DNA of 64,000 nucleotides from the NCBI RefSeq assembly GCF_019991125.1, contig NZ_JAGENB010000002.1, positions 806,001-870,000 of the forward strand, written 5' to 3'. Origin of the DNA: Phyllobacterium calauticae (GTDB lineage: Bacteria; Pseudomonadota; Alphaproteobacteria; Rhizobiales; Rhizobiaceae). Below the pieces are notes generated by a model. That model made no database searches, was not told where the DNA came from, and was given only the letters and a program-made list of their open reading frames with translations. The position numbers were made by a program, and so were the translations under genes. Numbering within the stretch: the stretch's first letter is position 1; every line of letters starts with the position of its first letter. Shown piece by piece: positions 1-9,794 of the stretch.

Positions 1-11
1 CTGGCAATGAC

Positions 12-674
12 ATGCCGCTGATCGAAGCCCATGAATTGTACCGATTTTACCACAATGGGGATGATGAAACGGCGGCGCTGCGTGGCGTCAGCCTTCAGGT
101 TGGGCATGGCGAGATTGTTGCGGTTACCGGACCGTCGGGCAGCGGTAAATCGACCTTGCTGTCATGCCTGACAGGCCTTGAAGAACCGGACGGCGGTTAC
201 GTCATCATTGCCGGTGAGAGGATCACGCGGCGCTCCGAAGCATTTCGAGCGTCCATAAGGGCGACGCGTTTGGGCATTTTGCAACAGGTGCCGAACCTTC
301 TTGCGCACCTCACCGTGACCGAAAACATCGAACTTCAGATGCACCTGGCAGGCATGGTAAACATGAACAGCATCGAAATGCTGCTTTCGACAGTCGATCT
401 GCGGCATCGTGCCTATGGTTATCCGAATGAGCTGTCCGGGGGGGAGGCGGCTCGCGCAGGGTTGGCTGTAGCGCTTGCGGCAGACCCTGTGCTGCTTGTC
501 GCCGACGAGCCCACAGCTGAAGTTGACAGAAAAACTGAATCGCACCTGATCGAGCATTTCAAAAAGCGGCGACAGGCCGGCAAGTCGACGCTCGTTGCGA
601 CCCATAGCGATGCGATGTCCGGTATCGCGGATCGTGTTCTCAGATTGAGGGACGGGAAGGTGGTCCATGACTGA
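12..674 (+). CDS. ABC transporter ATP-binding protein (LolD/MacB type)
   Basis: A 220-residue ATPase subunit expected to power the FtsX-type permease encoded two genes downstream. Visible motifs in order: Walker A GPSGSGKST at residues 40-48, Q-loop around 91, signature LSGGE at 141-145, Walker B ending VADEP at about 162-167, and the switch histidine at 198. The D-loop reads EVD rather than the usual ALD. The size and lone nucleotide-binding domain fit the LolD/MacB/FtsE subgroup. A stop codon (TGA, bases 8-10) just before the start suggests an upstream gene in the same operon lies outside the window. The end overlaps the next ATPase gene by eight bases, so the two are probably translated together. 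Substrate unknown. Confidence 0.9.
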   Translation: MPLIEAHELYRFYHNGDDETAALRGVSLQVGHGEIVAVTGPSGSGKSTLLSCLTGLEEPDGGYVIIAGERITRRSEAFRASIRATRLGILQQVPNLLAHLTVTENIELQMHLAGMVNMNSIEMLLSTVDLRHRAYGYPNELSGGEAARAGLAVALAADPVLLVADEPTAEVDRKTESHLIEHFKKRRQAGKSTLVATHSDAMSGIADRVLRLRDGKVVHD

Positions 675-1353
675 GTGTCTGGTCGATGCAAAAGATGTTG
701 CAAGGGACTTTCCAGACGGAACATCCGGTGTGAGCACGGTCCTGCAGCCGTCATCGTGCCGGATTGTATCCGGGGATCGGATTGCGCTTACAGGCCCCTC
801 CGGAAGTGGCAAGTCTACGCTTCTCTATCTGCTGGGCGGCCTTGACCGGCCCACCCGAGGGATTGTCACCTGGCCGGCGCTCGGTGCCGGAGATACCCTG
901 CGGCCTGAGAAAATTACCTATGTTTTTCAATCACAAAGTTTGTTTCCCGCTCTGACGGTTCTTGAAAATGTGGCCTTGCCGCTGATTGTTTCAGGCGGGC
1001 AGGGTTTGCCTGATCAACGTGCGATGGCCTTGCTCACTGAATTCCAGCTCGATGGGCTGGCGGAGAAGCTTCCGGAAGAGTTGTCGGGCGGGCAGGCCCA
1101 ACGTGTCGCTTTGGCAAGAGCACTCGTAACACAACCGCGATTGATCCTTGCGGACGAGCCGACCGGCCAGCTTGACGTGGCAACGGCAAGGACATTGATC
1201 GACGTGCTTCTCAGACAGATCGATGGTACGTCAACTGCGCTTATTATCGCGACGCACGATCTGAGGGTCGCCGAGCGCATGGAGAAACAATGGTCGATGC
1301 GACACGGCACGCTGACCACCGACAATCCGTCTCTCGCCGAATTGGTGCCGTGA
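667..1353 (+). CDS. ABC transporter ATP-binding protein, second subunit
   Basis: A second, non-identical ATPase of 228 residues in the same operon. Walker A GPSGSGKST lies at 43-51, the signature LSGGQ at 139-143, Walker B ILADEP at about 160-165, followed by a D-loop QLD and the motif ATHD with the switch histidine. The canonical LSGGQ and LADEPTGQLD make this the better conserved partner, while the first subunit has a less regular signature and D-loop; the two may form a heterodimer with one degenerate site. The stop is followed one base later by the permease start. Substrate unknown; lipoprotein, lipid or peptide export are all known for this family. Confidence 0.9.
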   Translation: MTECLVDAKDVARDFPDGTSGVSTVLQPSSCRIVSGDRIALTGPSGSGKSTLLYLLGGLDRPTRGIVTWPALGAGDTLRPEKITYVFQSQSLFPALTVLENVALPLIVSGGQGLPDQRAMALLTEFQLDGLAEKLPEELSGGQAQRVALARALVTQPRLILADEPTGQLDVATARTLIDVLLRQIDGTSTALIIATHDLRVAERMEKQWSMRHGTLTTDNPSLAELVP

Positions 1354-1354
1354 A

Positions 1355-4009
1355 ATGATGGGTCTTTGGGTATACGGTCTTGTCACGCGCCGCCCCTTGC
1401 AGCTTTTGGGAACCGCTGCAGGCATTGCAGGGACAGTCGGCTTGATCGCGTGTCTCGGCCTCTTTCTTTCCTCCAGCGCCCAAACGATGACCAGGAGAGC
1501 GATTGCAGGCGTTCCGATTGACTGGCAGGTTGAAGTTCTGGCTACGGCCGATAAAGCAGAGATAAAGAAAGCGATTGCTGAATCCGCAAGGGTTGCCGCT
1601 ATGGGCGAGGCGCATTTTGCAAGCGTGACCGGCCTGGAAGCCACGACTGACGGAACCACCCAAACCACCGGGCCTGGCAAGGTGCTCGCATTTGACGCCG
1701 CCTATCTCCAAAGCTTCCCTGCCGAAATCCGCTCATTGTCAGCGTCAAATGGCGGTACGATGATAACCCAGCAGACAGCATCAAACCTCCACGTTAAGCC
1801 AGGTGATATTGTTACGATCCATCGTGTCGGTTTGTCGCCCGCGGCGCTAAAAATCGACCGCATTGTCGATTTGCCCGATGCGGATTCACTTTTCCAATCG
1901 ATAGGTTTGCCTCCCCAATCGGCCCCACAGGCACCTCCCGACAATGTCTTGATACTTCCCTTGAACATTTGGAAAGATATTTTCAGACAACAGGAAGAAG
2001 CTTCTCCCGGTAGCATCAAGTTACAGTTCCATGCGAAGCTTTCGCACGCAGAATTACCTGCAAACCCTGATGCCGCCTATGCTTACGTCACTGGTGCCGG
2101 CCGTCATCTTGAAGCCCGGGTCGCAGGCTCGGCATTGCTCGCCAACAATCTTGGAGCACGGCTGGATGCGGTGCGAGGCGATGCCCTCTATGCCCGCGTT
2201 TTGTTTCTGTTTCTTGGCGTGCCGGGAATACTGCTTTCGGTGATGCTGACTTTTGCCATTACCGCTTCAGGTGCCGGTCGCAGAAAACGTGAACAAGCTC
2301 AAATGCGCGTTCGCGGTGCGTCAATGCGTCAAATCCTTTGGTTGACGGCGATGGAGGCGTTTGTTGTTGGTCCATTGGGCATCATCGGCGGAGTGATCCT
2401 GGCATTCATATTGACCAGAACGTTCTTGGGAAATGTGCCGCTGAGCTTATCGCACGTGTTTCTGTTCGTGGCTCTGGCGGCTTTTGGCATGCTGCTATCC
2501 CTGGCAGCGGTCATTCTCCCCGCCTGGAATGCGGCCCGGCTTCGAACCGTTCAGCTTGCCCGAAAGGCAGTCGAACCCGCTGTGGTACCGCTTTGGCAGC
2601 AATTCTATGCAGATGTCGTGCTGATTTTGTCGGCAGCAGCTATTTTCTGGCATTCGGCGGCACATGGCTACCAGGTCGTTCTAGCAACGGAAGGAGTTGC
2701 AGCGACTGCCGTCGACTATACGGCATTCGCCGCTCCGATCCTGTTCTGGCTAGGATCTGCGCTTTTCTGTGTTCGCATCTGCGGCTTCATCATTCGTGGA
2801 AATGGTGCAATATTGCGCGCGATGGTCATGCCTGTGAGCGGGTCGATGACGAAGGTTGTATCGTCCTCGCTTTCACGACAAGCCGGGCGATTGACGCTCG
2901 CAATTGCCATGGTCGCGATGGCGGTGTCGTTTGCAACCTCCACGGCGGTTTTCAATCGCACGTTCAACGATCAGGCGCATGTGGATGCCGAACTGACGAA
3001 CGGCTCCGACGTCACGGTTTTTGGCACGACATTGCAACCGGCGGGGAGCCAATTGGCGCAATTGGAATCCATTCCAGGCGTCACGGTGGCGCGTCCCATG
3101 CAGCATCGCTTCGCCTATGTCGGCACGGATTTGCAGGATTTATATGGAATCGATCCCGCACGCATTCAGGCTGCGACGAAACTGTCCGACGCCTTTTTCT
3201 CTGCGGGAACTGCCGCCGACAATCTGGCGAGCCTCCTGAAAACGCCAGACGGGGTTCTCGTGTCAGAGGAAACGGTAAAGGACTTTCAGCTCAAAACGGG
3301 TGACACGATAAACCTGCGCCTGCAAAACGCGGCCGACCATCAATATCATGCCTACCCTTTTAAATTCATCGGTGTCGTAAGGGAGTTTCCCACTGCGCCG
3401 AAAGATTCGTTTTTGGTCGCAAACATGGACTATGTCTCAAAAATTACCGGCGACGCGACGGCCGAATATGTGCTGCTGCGTACAAATATCGATCCGGCCG
3501 CTGTCGCGCGCGCGGCCAGCGTATCATTAGGCTCGTTCCCATCGTTGAAAATCGTGGATATTGGCTCGGTCAGCCGTTTGATTGGCTCCAGCCTTACCGC
3601 TGTCGACCTTCGCGGCTTGACCTCGATTGAGCTGGCGTTCGCGCTCATCATGGCGATTGTCTCGGCTGGGCTCATGCTTGCCCTCGGTTTTATTGACCGA
3701 AGTCGCGACTATGCCATTCTCAACGCGATCGGAGTCAAGCCAGCCCAACTCGCGGCATTCTTGTGGAGCGAGGCCGCCATCATTCTGCTTGGAGGTTTGA
3801 TATTCGGTCTTGTTACGGGCGTGATAACGGCTGGTATTCTCATCAGGATGCTGACAGGTGTTTTTGATCCGCCGCCGGAAACCATGTCGGTGCCGTGGCT
3901 TTACCTGCTCGCAGTCGGTGCCACCACAATCGCCTCGGTCATTCTTGCCGTGGCGTTTACCGAACGCCGCCGCAGACAGGCGTCCCAGGCATTCTGGCGA
4001 CAAATATAA
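1355..4009 (+). CDS. ABC transporter permease with two FtsX domains
   Basis: An 884-residue membrane protein. One transmembrane helix near residues 16-38 is followed by a large periplasmic domain, a three-helix FtsX block at roughly 281-390, further hydrophobic segments near 416-434 and 455-478, a second periplasmic domain, and a C-terminal FtsX block at about 755-868. This 10-helix layout matches the fused MacB/LolC/YbbP-like permeases in which one chain replaces two half-permeases. It follows two ATPase genes with a one-base gap, so the operon encodes a complete transporter with two different ATPases and one long permease. By family it should use ATP-driven mechanical movement to export or extract lipoprotein-like or hydrophobic substrates; the actual cargo cannot be read from the sequence. 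Confidence 0.88.
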   Translation: MMGLWVYGLVTRRPLQLLGTAAGIAGTVGLIACLGLFLSSSAQTMTRRAIAGVPIDWQVEVLATADKAEIKKAIAESARVAAMGEAHFASVTGLEATTDGTTQTTGPGKVLAFDAAYLQSFPAEIRSLSASNGGTMITQQTASNLHVKPGDIVTIHRVGLSPAALKIDRIVDLPDADSLFQSIGLPPQSAPQAPPDNVLILPLNIWKDIFRQQEEASPGSIKLQFHAKLSHAELPANPDAAYAYVTGAGRHLEARVAGSALLANNLGARLDAVRGDALYARVLFLFLGVPGILLSVMLTFAITASGAGRRKREQAQMRVRGASMRQILWLTAMEAFVVGPLGIIGGVILAFILTRTFLGNVPLSLSHVFLFVALAAFGMLLSLAAVILPAWNAARLRTVQLARKAVEPAVVPLWQQFYADVVLILSAAAIFWHSAAHGYQVVLATEGVAATAVDYTAFAAPILFWLGSALFCVRICGFIIRGNGAILRAMVMPVSGSMTKVVSSSLSRQAGRLTLAIAMVAMAVSFATSTAVFNRTFNDQAHVDAELTNGSDVTVFGTTLQPAGSQLAQLESIPGVTVARPMQHRFAYVGTDLQDLYGIDPARIQAATKLSDAFFSAGTAADNLASLLKTPDGVLVSEETVKDFQLKTGDTINLRLQNAADHQYHAYPFKFIGVVREFPTAPKDSFLVANMDYVSKITGDATAEYVLLRTNIDPAAVARAASVSLGSFPSLKIVDIGSVSRLIGSSLTAVDLRGLTSIELAFALIMAIVSAGLMLALGFIDRSRDYAILNAIGVKPAQLAAFLWSEAAIILLGGLIFGLVTGVITAGILIRMLTGVFDPPPETMSVPWLYLLAVGATTIASVILAVAFTERRRRQASQAFWRQI

Positions 4010-4362
4010 GCTGTTCGTGCACAGTTTCAGATGAGGTTGACCTCGCCGGGCAGGACGAGAACAAGCCCAACTCGGAACCTCAATCGTAATAATGCACACC
4101 GGGGAAATAGCTAGTCGCTCGCCCTGCCTGAATCTTCCTGGTGTATAGTGGCGGGTTGACTGGGCTTCTAGCGACCTTGGAAAAGGTCTCAGGTTGTCCG
4201 ATTCATTGGTCTGATCTTCGTTCTTGGGTTCCCCAACCCTTGGGAAACCCGTTTTCTCAGGAAATTGCTTTTCCGCTAAGCCTTTGACTTCGTTGGTAGG
4301 AGAACGGAACATTGGGTCCTAAATACAGAACTTTGGGTCTCCCACCACACCACTTAGCTGGT
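4010..4362. other. Intergenic region between convergent ABC permease and nrdJ
   Basis: About 350 bases between two convergent genes. I see no credible gene. There is an imperfect inverted repeat around 4229-4250 (arms TTCCC and GGGAA) but no strong intrinsic terminator with a T run on either strand. Confidence 0.5.
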
Positions 4363-7300
4363 TTAGCTGCAGCCGGACGTGCTTCCGCATGTATCGCACT
4401 TCAGGCAGGTGCCGTTGCGCACCATGGTGAAGTTCGAGCATTCCGAGCAGCTGTCGCCGGTATAGCCCTGCATCATCGACTTGATGCGGCGGTCGGACAT
4501 CACCTTCTTTGCTTCGGCCTTGGCTTCTTCCGCCGCGGCTTCGGCGCTGGCATCCCCAAACAGGGCGGAGGCAGCGGATGTGTCGTCTTCCAGCTGGTCC
4601 TTGGCGCGTTCCTCATAGTCACGCTTGAAGCCCGTGGCCTCGTCCTGCGCCTGGGCAATAACCGGCTTGGTCGCGATGGCAACCGCGGAGCGGGTCGCAA
4701 GGGCCGTGACGTTCGACGCCATGACGGCCTTCGGTGCACCCGAGCCGAAACCCTTGGGATCGGGAGCGCCGGGGCTGACCATCTTCAGGACGGCGCCGCG
4801 GGTCAGACCCTTGGATACCGGCTCGGTCTTGCCTTCGGAAATGCCGCGGCCCAGCGATGTGTTGGAGAAGTCGGACTGATCGACATGGGCAAGATCATGG
4901 CGGTCGAGATAGGAGACAGCCAGCTCACGGAACACATAGTCGAGGATCGACGTGGCGTTCTTGATGGCGTCATTGCCCTGAACCATGCCGGCCGGTTCGA
5001 ACTTGGTGAAGGTGAATGCCTCCACATATTCTTCCAGCGGCACGCCATATTGCAGGCCGAGCGAGATCGCTATGGCAAAGTTGTTCATCATCGCGCGGAA
5101 GGCCGCGCCTTCCTTGTGCATGTCGATGAAGATCTCGCCGAGACGGCCATCGTCGAACTCACCGGTGCGCAGGTAGACCTTGTGGCCGCCGACGACGGCT
5201 TTCTGGGTGTAACCCTTGCGGCGGTTCGGCAGTTTCTCGCGGTCGTGGATATATTTCTCGACGATGCGCTCGACGATCTTCTCGGTGACCTGCACAGCAC
5301 GGGCGGCGGCAGGCGCCTCGATCAGCGCCTCGATGGCATCGTCCTCGTCGTCATCCACGTCGGCGAGCAGCGAGGAGTTCAGCGGCTGCGACAGTTTCGA
5401 GCCATCGCGGTAAAGCGCATTGGCCTTCAGCGCCAGTTTCCATGACAGCATGTAGGCCGACTTGCAGTCGTCGACGGTTGCTTCATTGGCCATGTTGATC
5501 GTCTTGGAGATCGCGCCGGAGATGAAGGGCTGGGCGGCGGCCATCATGCGGATGTGGCTGTCGACCGAGAGATAGCGCTTGCCGATCTTGCCGCACGGAT
5601 TGGCGCAATCGAAAACCGGATAATGCTCTTCCTTCAGGAAGGGCGCGCCTTCCAGTGTCATCGCGCCGCAGATGTGGATGTTGGCGGCTTCGATTTCCTT
5701 CTTGGAGAAGCCGAGTGCCGGCAGCATTTCGAAGGAGAAGTCGTTGAGCTGTTCATCGGTGAAGCCGAGAACATTCTTGGCGAAGTCTTCGCCGACCGTC
5801 CATTTGTTGACTGCAAACTTGATGTCGAAGGCCGACTTCAACGCCGTGTTCAGCGTCGCGATGATCTCGTCGGTAAAGCCCTTGGCCTTCAGCGAGCCCG
5901 GGTTGATGGCGGGTGCCTGGTTGAGATTGCCATGACCGACGGCATAGGCTTCGATTTCAGCAATCTGGCTTTCGGAATAACCGAGCGTGCGCAGGGCTTC
6001 CGGCACGGCGCGGTTGATGATCTTGAAGTAACCGCCACCGGCGAGCTTCTTGAACTTGACCAGAGCGAAATCCGGCTCGATGCCCGTGGTATCGCAGTCC
6101 ATGACGAGGCCGATCGTGCCGGTCGGCGCGATGACGGTGGCCTGTGCATTGCGGTAGCCGTGCTTTTCGCCGAGTTCCAGCGCCTTGTCCCAGGCCGAAC
6201 GGGCATGGGCGATCAGGTCCTGGTCCGGGCAGTCGGAAGCAATCAGCGCAACCGGGTTGACGGCGAGGCCTTCATAACCCTGGGTTTCGCCATGGGCAGC
6301 GCGGCGATGGTTGCGGATGACGCGCAGCATGTTGGCGGCATTTGGCGCGTAGCCGTTGAAGGCGCCGAGCTCCTTGGCCATTTCGGCCGATGTTGCATAG
6401 GAAATGCCGGTCATGATGGCGGTGAGGGCACCGCCGATGGCGCGGCCTTCGGCGCTGTCATAGGGAATGCCCGAGGTCATCAGCAGGCCGCCGATATTGG
6501 CGTAGCCGAGACCGAGCGTGCGGTATTCATAGGAGAGGCGGGCGATTTCCTTGGACGGGAACTGCGCCATCATCACGGAGATTTCGAGGACGATAGTCCA
6601 CAGGCGGGCCGTGTGCTCATAACCCGTCACGTCGAACTTGCCGTCCTTGCCGCGATAGGTGAGGAGGTTGATCGATGCGAGGTTGCAGGCCGTGTCGTCG
6701 AGGAACATGTATTCCGAGCACGGGTTGGAGGCGCGGATCGGGCCGGCCGCCGGGCAGGTATGCCAGTCGTTCATCGTGGTGTTGAAATGCAGGCCCGGAT
6801 CAGCGGACGCCCAGGCGGCGTAACCGATCTTTTCCCAGAGGTCGCGGGCTTTCAGGGTCTTCATGACCTTGCCGTCCTTGCGGGCGGTCAGGCTCCAGTC
6901 GCCATCATTCTCGACGGCGCGCAGGAATTCGTCCTTGAGCGACACGGAATTGTTGGAATTCTGGCCGGCAACGGTGAGATAGGCTTCGGAATCCCAGTCG
7001 GTGTCGTAGGTCTTGAAATCGATATCCGTGTAGCCCTGCTTGGCGAACTGGATAACCCGGTAAATGTAGTTTTCCGGAACCTGGTTCTTCTTGGCCGCCT
7101 TGATCTCGCGCTTCAGCGCCGGGTTCTTGGCGGGTTCGTAGCAATCGCCATTGTCGGCCTCGCAATTCACGCAGGCCTTCATGATGGCAGCCAGATGCTG
7201 CTTGACGATCTTGGAACCGGTGACAAGAGCGGCAACCTTCTGCTCTTCCTTCACCTTCCAGTCGATATATTCCTCGATATCGGGATGATCGACATCAACC

Positions 7301-8145
7301 ACCACCATCTTGGCGGCGCGGCGGGTCGTGCCGCCCGACTTGATGGCGCCGGCAGCGCGGTCACCGATCTTGAGGAAGGACATCAGGCCGGAGGAGCGTC
7401 CGCCGCCGGAAAGCTTTTCGCCTTCGCCGCGCAGGAACGAGAAATTGGAGCCGGTGCCGGAGCCGTACTTGAACAGGCGGGCTTCGCGAACCCACAGGTC
7501 CATGATGCCGCCTTCATTGACCAGATCGTCGGCGACGGACTGGATGAAGCAGGCATGCGGCTGCGGATGTTCATAGGACGATTTTGACTTCGTCAGCTTG
7601 CCGGTGTCCGGGTCGACGTAATAGTGACCCTGGCCGGGGCCATCGATGCCATAGGCCCAATGCAGGCCTGTGTTGAACCATTGCGGGGAATTGGGGGCGA
7701 CGCGCTGGGTGGCGAGCATGTAGGCGAGCTCATCGCGGAACGCGAGGGCGTCTTTCTCCGAATCGAAATATTTGCCCTTCCAGCCCCAGTAGGTCCAGGT
7801 GCCGGCAAGGCGATCGAAAACCTGACGCGCATCCATTTCCGAGCCATAGCGTGCGTCGGCCGGCAGCGCTGCCAAAGCTTCCTCATCGGCAACCGAACGC
7901 CACAGCCATGAAGGGACGGAATTTTCCTCAACCTTCTTCAGCTTGGCCGGTACGCCTGCCTTACGGAAATATTTCTGCGCGAGAATGTCGGCCGCGACCT
8001 GACTGAACTGGGCCGGCACATCGATATTCTCCAGACGGAATACAACAGAGCCGTCGGGATTCTTGATCTCGCTCGTCGCTACGCGGAATTCGATGTCCGC
8101 ATAGGCTGATTGATTCTCTTTGGTAAAACGCCGTTCGATCCGCAT
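4363..8145 (-). CDS. nrdJ: Vitamin B12-dependent (class II) ribonucleotide reductase
   Basis: A 1260-residue adenosylcobalamin-dependent ribonucleoside reductase that makes deoxyribonucleotides with or without oxygen. The active-site motif NPCSEY (Asn, Cys, Glu of the catalytic triad) lies near residue 475, followed by the conserved [12 protein letters not shown] segment. The C-terminus carries a cysteine cluster (CSEC and CLKCDTC, ending in GCS) typical of the long alphaproteobacterial NrdJ, used for redox recycling or metal binding. Length matches the long alphaproteobacterial form. The gene stands alone, with a long leader that holds two NrdR boxes, so it is probably repressed by NrdR. No cobalamin riboswitch was seen, which fits a B12 user rather than a B12-independent isozyme. 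Confidence 0.97.
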   Translation of the reverse strand: MRIERRFTKENQSAYADIEFRVATSEIKNPDGSVVFRLENIDVPAQFSQVAADILAQKYFRKAGVPAKLKKVEENSVPSWLWRSVADEEALAALPADARYGSEMDARQVFDRLAGTWTYWGWKGKYFDSEKDALAFRDELAYMLATQRVAPNSPQWFNTGLHWAYGIDGPGQGHYYVDPDTGKLTKSKSSYEHPQPHACFIQSVADDLVNEGGIMDLWVREARLFKYGSGTGSNFSFLRGEGEKLSGGGRSSGLMSFLKIGDRAAGAIKSGGTTRRAAKMVVVDVDHPDIEEYIDWKVKEEQKVAALVTGSKIVKQHLAAIMKACVNCEADNGDCYEPAKNPALKREIKAAKKNQVPENYIYRVIQFAKQGYTDIDFKTYDTDWDSEAYLTVAGQNSNNSVSLKDEFLRAVENDGDWSLTARKDGKVMKTLKARDLWEKIGYAAWASADPGLHFNTTMNDWHTCPAAGPIRASNPCSEYMFLDDTACNLASINLLTYRGKDGKFDVTGYEHTARLWTIVLEISVMMAQFPSKEIARLSYEYRTLGLGYANIGGLLMTSGIPYDSAEGRAIGGALTAIMTGISYATSAEMAKELGAFNGYAPNAANMLRVIRNHRRAAHGETQGYEGLAVNPVALIASDCPDQDLIAHARSAWDKALELGEKHGYRNAQATVIAPTGTIGLVMDCDTTGIEPDFALVKFKKLAGGGYFKIINRAVPEALRTLGYSESQIAEIEAYAVGHGNLNQAPAINPGSLKAKGFTDEIIATLNTALKSAFDIKFAVNKWTVGEDFAKNVLGFTDEQLNDFSFEMLPALGFSKKEIEAANIHICGAMTLEGAPFLKEEHYPVFDCANPCGKIGKRYLSVDSHIRMMAAAQPFISGAISKTINMANEATVDDCKSAYMLSWKLALKANALYRDGSKLSQPLNSSLLADVDDDEDDAIEALIEAPAAARAVQVTEKIVERIVEKYIHDREKLPNRRKGYTQKAVVGGHKVYLRTGEFDDGRLGEIFIDMHKEGAAFRAMMNNFAIAISLGLQYGVPLEEYVEAFTFTKFEPAGMVQGNDAIKNATSILDYVFRELAVSYLDRHDLAHVDQSDFSNTSLGRGISEGKTEPVSKGLTRGAVLKMVSPGAPDPKGFGSGAPKAVMASNVTALATRSAVAIATKPVIAQAQDEATGFKRDYEERAKDQLEDDTSAASALFGDASAEAAAEEAKAEAKKVMSDRRIKSMMQGYTGDSCSECSNFTMVRNGTCLKCDTCGSTSGCS

Positions 8146-8159
8146 CTGCTTCGTCCTTG

Positions 8160-8175
8160 TCTCTATATATAGTGT
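8160..8175 (-). promoter_or_regulatory. NrdR box close to nrdJ start
   Basis: The 16 bases TCTCTATATATAGTGT match the NrdR consensus palindrome ACACTATATATAGTGT at 14 of 16 positions. It lies 15 bases before the nrdJ start codon. NrdR is the ATP/dATP-sensing repressor of ribonucleotide reductase genes. Confidence 0.75.
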
Positions 8176-8321
8176 TCGTTGGGCGCCATGTGAAGAGCTG
8201 CGCGCATCAAGAACACAAACCCGCCCTATCCGGATTCAGTCCCTGAATCCGGTGCTGTCGCCGCGACCTGTCCTCGATGCGGTTTTCACCGCTTCAGTCC
8301 TGGGCCCGGCGGCCCTTTTTT
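8176..8321 (+). ncRNA. Candidate small RNA antisense to the nrdJ leader
   Basis: On the plus strand three hairpins follow one another: a perfect 10-bp stem with a 3-base loop at 8230-8252 (arms CCGGATTCAG and CTGAATCCGG), a 5-bp stem at 8279-8292 (GCGGT/ACCGC), and an intrinsic terminator at 8302-8321 ending in six T. No plus-strand gene lies upstream that would need this terminator, since both neighbours are on the minus strand. The 5' end and promoter are not clear; an AT-rich CTATATAT lies at 8163-8170, inside the NrdR box. The transcript would be antisense to the nrdJ leader. Confidence 0.3.
8302..8321 (+). terminator. Intrinsic terminator, orphan on plus strand
   Basis: GGGCC and GGCCC arms with a CGGC loop are followed directly by six T (8316-8321). 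Orientation is plus only. Confidence 0.6.
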
Positions 8322-8387
8322 GACGCCTGTTTTGTGACTCGCCCCAAATGAGAATGTCACATTATCTGGTGTCGAACGTACCTGTAA

Positions 8388-8403
8388 ACACTAAATATTG
8401 TGT
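8388..8403 (-). promoter_or_regulatory. NrdR box, distal
   Basis: The 16 bases ACACTAAATATTGTGT match the NrdR consensus at 14 of 16 positions and are themselves a near-perfect palindrome. The box is about 228 bases from the proximal one, a wider spacing than the roughly three-helical-turn spacing usual in enterobacteria. Confidence 0.78.
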
Positions 8404-8579
8404 TAAGACACCATTTACCCAACAAATGTTTCCCTGTGCACAATGGTATTCTTCCGGCTGCAGACACAGGTCATCACCGGCGTGCACCATAGGGTGCAAA
8501 CTGTGAAAAACACTGCATAAACTGGGAAAAAGACCGGTCACATTACTCCCCGGTCACGCCACAAACGCAACGACTGCCC

Positions 8580-8609
8580 TATAAAAAGTGACTCGGGGTC
8601 GAGCGTCAA
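8580..8609 (-). promoter_or_regulatory. Candidate sigma70-type promoter for nrdJ
   Basis: On the minus strand, TTGACG (8604-8609) and TTTATA (8580-8585) are separated by 18 bases. If used, the nrdJ leader would be about 430 nucleotides. A long inverted repeat (arms around 8549-8558 and 8588-8598, CCCCG-GTCAC against GTGAC-T-CGGGG) flanks the -10 region. Confidence 0.45.
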
Positions 8610-8658
8610 GAATTAGTTTTTTACATATTTGTGACCGCAACATCTTGTGTGTCACATA

Positions 8659-8667
8659 TGTGGATAA
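8659..8667 (-). promoter_or_regulatory. Perfect DnaA box upstream of nrdJ
   Basis: TGTGGATAA is the exact reverse complement of the consensus DnaA box TTATCCACA. It lies about 50 bases upstream of the candidate nrdJ promoter and overlaps a 10-base palindrome CACATATGTG (8653-8662). DnaA control of ribonucleotide reductase genes is known in other bacteria; here it is inference. Confidence 0.5.
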
Positions 8668-8742
8668 CGGGGAGAACTTTCGCTTGTTTTTCCGGTAGCT
8701 GGCTACGGATGGAAAGGTGGCGCCAATGGCGCTCAACATCAC

Positions 8743-9360
8743 CTATTGTGGGTTCTTGTCCTTCAGGCGCTCATATTCGAGGGCGTCGCGCGTGGCATTT
8801 TCCGTATCGCCCTTGGCGTTATAGGCGATGGCACGGTTGTAAAAGGCGGTGGGATAGTCCGGCTTGAGGCGGATAACGGCGGTGTAACCGGCAATCGCCG
8901 CGTCGAGATCGCCTTTCTTTTGAGAGGCATAGGCTTTGCCATACAGGCTGTCGATGTCTTCGGGTGCCAGTTTGAGCGCCGTGTCGTAGTCCTCGATCGC
9001 CTGATCGTAATTGCCCAGGTCGTGCCTGGCATAACCCCGGCTGTACCAGGCATCCTTGAAGTCCGGCTTCAGGGTGATGGCTTGGGAATAATCGGCAACC
9101 GCAAGATCAAGCTTCTGCACATCCAGATAGGCGTTGCCCCTGTCATAATAGGCCTTGGCGCGCAGCTTATCCGGCGCGCTGTCAATCCAGTTGTCGCAGT
9201 TGCTGATTCGCTCTTCCGGTGATGACGATGCGGTCTCGTCGATGCAGCCGTGCTCGATCTTCTGCAATTGCGTATTGTCGAGAGCGAGGGCGGGGCTGGA
9301 AAGGATGGCGATAATGGCGAGCGAAAGATTGAAGCGGATCATATCGCTCGTCCCGAACAT
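8743..9360 (-). CDS. Periplasmic TPR-repeat protein
   Basis: A 205-residue protein beginning with a hydrophobic signal sequence that ends near ALA at about residues 24-27, followed by a cysteine-containing linker and about four tetratricopeptide repeats between residues 65 and 195 (recurring pattern of A-YDRGNAY, D-AVADYSQAI-LKPDF). TPR arrays act as protein-binding scaffolds; the signal suggests export. The start codon overlaps the stop of the upstream Nudix gene by one base (TGATG), arguing for coupled translation; an internal Met at residue 7 would give a cleaner signal peptide and is the alternative start (9342). The specific partner is unknown. Confidence 0.8.
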   Translation of the reverse strand: MFGTSDMIRFNLSLAIIAILSSPALALDNTQLQKIEHGCIDETASSSPEERISNCDNWIDSAPDKLRAKAYYDRGNAYLDVQKLDLAVADYSQAITLKPDFKDAWYSRGYARHDLGNYDQAIEDYDTALKLAPEDIDSLYGKAYASQKKGDLDAAIAGYTAVIRLKPDYPTAFYNRAIAYNAKGDTENATRDALEYERLKDKNPQ

Positions 9361-9794
9361 CAGCGAGGGGTGACGAGCGCCGGATCAAAACTCGCAATGA
9401 GGGCCTTCAGTTCCGGCTCTTCGACCCGGCGGGCGCATTCTTCGACGCTGACCCATTCGAGGCGGCGTTCGCCGCGTTCGGGCCAGTTCTTTTCCTGATG
9501 GGAAAAATGCATGGGAAAGACATCGACGACGAAATCGCCGCATTCGCCTTCCGACATATCGTGCTTTTCATAGCGGTAAACGCCGATGGAGAAGGGGGCT
9601 ATATCACCGCGCGCACCGGCTTCCTCATAGGCCTCGGTCTTGGCCGAATGGGCGAAGGTCTTGCCAACCTGCGGCCAGCCCTTGGGCAGCACCCATCGCC
9701 CCGTGCCGCGACTGGTGATCAGAAGAATCTCTGTTTGCTGTTTTTTGACCCGGTAAACGAGCGCGGCAACCTGGCGGATTCTGCCGTCCGGCAT
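9360..9794 (-). CDS. Nudix hydrolase
   Basis: A Nudix-fold pyrophosphohydrolase of about 144 residues. The Nudix box is slightly degenerate: GKTFAHSAKTEAYEEAGARG, with the catalytic EEAG core intact but Thr in place of the usual Arg of REXXEE. The segment RGTGRWVLPKGWP just before the box is typical of the diphosphoinositol-polyphosphate/diadenosine-polyphosphate hydrolase subgroup of Rhizobiales. I favour the ATG at 9794, which has an AGCGGA sequence six bases upstream; the open frame extends to a TTG at 9842. It is the first gene of a probable two-gene unit with the TPR protein. Substrate not predictable from sequence. Confidence 0.82.
   Translation of the reverse strand: MPDGRIRQVAALVYRVKKQQTEILLITSRGTGRWVLPKGWPQVGKTFAHSAKTEAYEEAGARGDIAPFSIGVYRYEKHDMSEGECGDFVVDVFPMHFSHQEKNWPERGERRLEWVSVEECARRVEEPELKALIASFDPALVTPR

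Noticed and set aside
4312-7587. Large plus-strand open frames opposite nrdJ (up to 677 codons)
   Set aside because: They lie antisense to the strongly conserved nrdJ, have no homology-like motifs and arise from G+C-rich codon bias.
8146-8742. Cobalamin riboswitch before nrdJ
   Set aside because: No B12-box-like AGCC-GGAGACCTGCC or matching core helices could be found in the leader on the minus strand.
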